From assembly GCA_029820875.1 (NCBI GenBank), contig JALGUK010000129.1, positions 1 to 6,702 of the forward strand: a DNA stretch of 6,702 bases. Direction: 5' to 3'. Position numbers and translations under genes: made by a program. How positions within the stretch are numbered: the first letter of the stretch is position 1; the number at the start of each line of letters is the position of its first letter. The DNA is from Candidatus Zipacnadia bacterium (GTDB lineage Bacteria; Armatimonadota; UBA5377; JALGUK01). This document shows, piece by piece, positions 5,516-6,702 of this stretch. The notes under the pieces are model-generated. The model searched no databases. It was not told the DNA's origin and worked only from the letters and a program-made list of their open reading frames with translations.

Positions 5516-5911
5516 GTGCAAAACTCGTCCCCTTCGCGCCCTGTGAGACGTGACCTTGTGGGGCAAACCACGCTTGTCCCCATCGAAGTTCTTTTCGCCG
5601 CCGGCAAGCAGCCGGTGGACCTCAACAACGTCTTCGTAGGCAGCGACCGCTTCGATGAATTCGTTGGACGGGCCGAACGTGACGGCTTTCCGGATACATC
5701 GTGTGCCTGGGTGAAGGGCATCTACGGGGTCGTTGCTCTCAAGCGGCCGGTGGAAACGGTTATTGGAGTCACCGTCGGCGACTGCTCGGAGACGCATGCA
5801 CTCATGGAGCACCTGGAGACGCTTGGCATTCGCGTGCTCCCGTTCGCTTATATACGTGACCGGCTGAGAGAAGAAATCGAGAAACTGATGGCGGAGTTCG
5901 GCGTTTCGTGG
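5516..5911 (+). pseudogene. 2-hydroxyacyl-CoA dehydratase-like protein, N-terminal half
   Basis: This stretch encodes the front of a 2-hydroxyacyl-CoA dehydratase subunit (HgdB / D-component type), an iron-sulfur protein family of anaerobic acid fermentation and CoA-thioester chemistry. Motifs, counted from GTG 5516, are VPIEVLFAAG (21-30), PVDLNN (33-38), CAWVKGIYG (63-71) and GDCSETHALMEHL (88-100), with Cys63 and Cys90 as possible cluster ligands. Possible starts are GTG 5516 (AAGGGG at 5503-5508, 7 nt upstream), 5543 or 5558; family members usually begin about 15-20 residues before VPIEV. The frame is open upstream and may be translated from 5282. After EFGVSW the frame yields Ser/Arg/Pro-rich nonsense to 6262, while family sequence continues in another frame from about 5908. 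The gene is thus frame-broken, or the assembly is. Confidence 0.75.
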
Positions 5912-6444
5912 ACGGCACCGTCTCCGGCCTGGACAACCACATTTTCCAGGTCGAGGCCTCCGATATGGGGGGCGACCTCGAGGCCTATCGCGAGCGCGTG
6001 TTCTCCTTCAAACCGGGAGATGTCATCAATCCCACCGGCGTTCGATTGGGCATTCTGGGAGTGCCGCCCATTTTCCCGCGCGACTTGTACGGTTTCCTCG
6101 AAGGGCCTTGCGGCGCGAAAGTCGTCTTCAACGAGACCCAGCGACAGTTCTCTCTGCCGTTTGACTGCGACATTGTCGAACAGTACCGGCGCTATACCTA
6201 CCCTTACGGTACAAAGGCGCGTGTGGCCGACATCCGCCGCGAGGTCGAACGCCGCCGGATAGATGGGTTGGTTCATTATGTCCAGGCCTTCTGCTTCCGG
6301 GAGCTTGTGGACCCCTTGATACGCCGCGCTGTTGACGTCCCTGTTCTCACCCTCATCGGGAAACAAAGCCGTACCCTCGATGCAAGCCTCCAAACGCGCC
6401 TGGAAGCTTTCGTGGACATGGTTGAGCGCCGATTACGGTCATAG
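5908..6444 (+). pseudogene. 2-hydroxyacyl-CoA dehydratase-like protein, C-terminal half
   Basis: This frame, shifted relative to the first half, encodes the rest of the dehydratase-like protein in 178 codons. Recognisable parts are TVSGLDNHIFQVEASDMGGD, LGILGVPPIFPRDLY, AKVVFNETQRQFSLPFDC, EQYRRYTYPYG, the DIRREVERRRIDGLVHYVQ helix, AFCFRELVDPLIRR, and VPVLTLIGK ahead of a C-terminal helix. The Cys residues in PFDC and AFCF could serve the cluster. GTG at 5908 has GGAG 11 nt upstream and could give a separate polypeptide, but nothing shows that it does. The linker between the halves seems too short compared with relatives as I remember them, which points to a deletion plus frameshift and not a single-base error. 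The stop at 6444 is where family members normally end. Confidence 0.8.
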
Positions 6445-6455
6445 CGGTACAAAAT

Positions 6456-6569
6456 GTGCTCGGCGAAGGCCCTCCTGTTGATGCGTGGAGGAATCGAGGA
6501 ATCACACGGCAGGCGATGGAAGGAGCGAGCCGCGCCGAATTGCAGCGTGCGCTCAACTTCAGGGGGTGA
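6456..6569 (+). CDS. Doubtful small ORF between the dehydratase and the M20 gene
   Basis: GTG at 6456 opens 37 codons ending at TGA 6567-6569, 6 nt before the next gene's ATG. The product (LGEGPPVDAWRNRG, then ITRQAMEGASRAELQRALNF) has a protein-like composition, but no ribosome binding site is visible, and the frame is open upstream only to a TGA at 6423. A tandem 8-bp duplication (6488-6503) falls inside it and would have shifted any ancestral frame. I recognise no family. It may simply be intergenic. Confidence 0.2.
   Translation: MLGEGPPVDAWRNRGITRQAMEGASRAELQRALNFRG
6488..6503 (+). repeat. Tandem 8-bp duplication
   Basis: GAGGAATC occurs twice without a gap (6488-6495 and 6496-6503). 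It looks like a slippage or repair duplication in the gap between the broken dehydratase and the M20 gene. Confidence 0.6.
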
Positions 6570-6575
6570 GCCTAA

Positions 6576-6702
6576 ATGCCGGACCTGAAAACGGAGATTC
6601 TCTCCCGCATTGATTCCAAGCGCGACCATATTATCGAGCTGTGCCGACAACTCGTGCAGATTAACACCGTTAATCCCTATTCCGGCGACCCTGCACCCGG
6701 TG
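6576..6702 (+). CDS. M20 family metallo-hydrolase (ArgE/DapE-like), N-terminus only
   Basis: The first 42 codons are present. The residues HIIELCRQLVQINTVNPYSG (18-37) match the start of M20 peptidases and deacylases of the ArgE/DapE/carboxypeptidase group, in which the helix leading to IxTVNP opens the catalytic domain. These zinc enzymes remove acyl groups or cleave dipeptides in the cytoplasm. The metal ligands lie beyond the window, so the substrate cannot be inferred. The start is firm: an in-frame TAA (6573-6575) directly precedes the ATG, and AGGGGGT (6561-6567) lies 8 nt upstream. It is on the same strand as the isomerase and dehydratase genes and could share their transcript. Confidence 0.8.
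   Translation, partial: MPDLKTEILSRIDSKRDHIIELCRQLVQINTVNPYSGDPAPG

Noticed and set aside
5027..5812. 261-codon minus-strand open frame opposite the isomerase end and the dehydratase start
   Set aside because: The plus strand carries clear family motifs with ribosome sites here; the minus product is His/Arg/Ser-rich without a recognisable domain.
5912..6262. Continuation of the first dehydratase frame to its stop at 6262
   Set aside because: Its composition turns to Ser/Arg/Pro/Thr, and the true family sequence is in the neighbouring frame, so this tail is read-through of the wrong frame.
1..6702. tRNA or rRNA genes, CRISPR arrays, insertion sequences, attachment sites
   Set aside because: I saw no spaced repeat array, transposase motif, terminal inverted repeat or cloverleaf-like RNA gene on either strand.

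Overview
The window reads as a bacterial chromosome fragment, GC-rich by eye, from a lineage that carries many DUF1559-type pseudopilins. The pseudopilin at 190-858 has the class III prepilin leader, an [19 protein letters not shown] segment and an H-x9-DG motif near its C-terminus. That combination is familiar from Armatimonadota and also occurs in Planctomycetota, Lentisphaerota and relatives. I favour Armatimonadota, but this rests on family recollection and not on a search. A ferrous-iron uptake operon and a 2-hydroxyacyl-CoA dehydratase-type gene would suit an anaerobic or low-oxygen life.

Layout of the left part, all on the minus strand. Positions 1-100 are the signal-peptide end of an exported protein that runs off the window. 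Positions 190-858 are the pseudopilin. Positions 962-4264 are a compact iron operon transcribed from 4264 downwards: a DtxR-family regulator fused to a C-terminal FeoA domain, then feoA (overlapping the regulator by 14 nt), feoB, and a small FeoB-associated Cys-rich membrane protein. A strong promoter (TTGACA, 16-nt spacer, extended -10 TATAAT) precedes the regulator, with inverted repeats just downstream that look like its operator. A hairpin followed by TTTATT closes the operon.

Layout of the right part, all on the plus strand. Positions 4491-5240 encode a sugar phosphate isomerase/epimerase-like TIM barrel. From 5282 a well-initiated membrane/coiled-coil segment runs in frame, without a stop, into the N-terminal half of a 2-hydroxyacyl-CoA dehydratase-like protein. 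Its C-terminal half continues in another frame from about 5908 to 6444, so the gene is broken or misassembled. The start of an M20 (ArgE/DapE-type) metallo-hydrolase begins at 6576 and leaves the window.

How it fits together. The regulator is expected to sense ferrous iron and repress its own operon. FeoA and FeoB import iron, and the Cys-rich protein probably assists FeoB. The most notable unexplained signal is a 15-bp element, TAGGCnnTCCTAACT, that occurs both at the feo promoter (4299-4313) and at the presumed promoter of the pseudopilin (899-913). It suggests that the pseudopilin belongs to the same regulon. The right-hand genes look like an unrelated catabolic cluster transcribed divergently. 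I do not see a clearly new multi-gene system. The best leads are the shared operator-like motif, the regulator-FeoA fusion with a mixed metal site, and the fused and frame-broken dehydratase locus.
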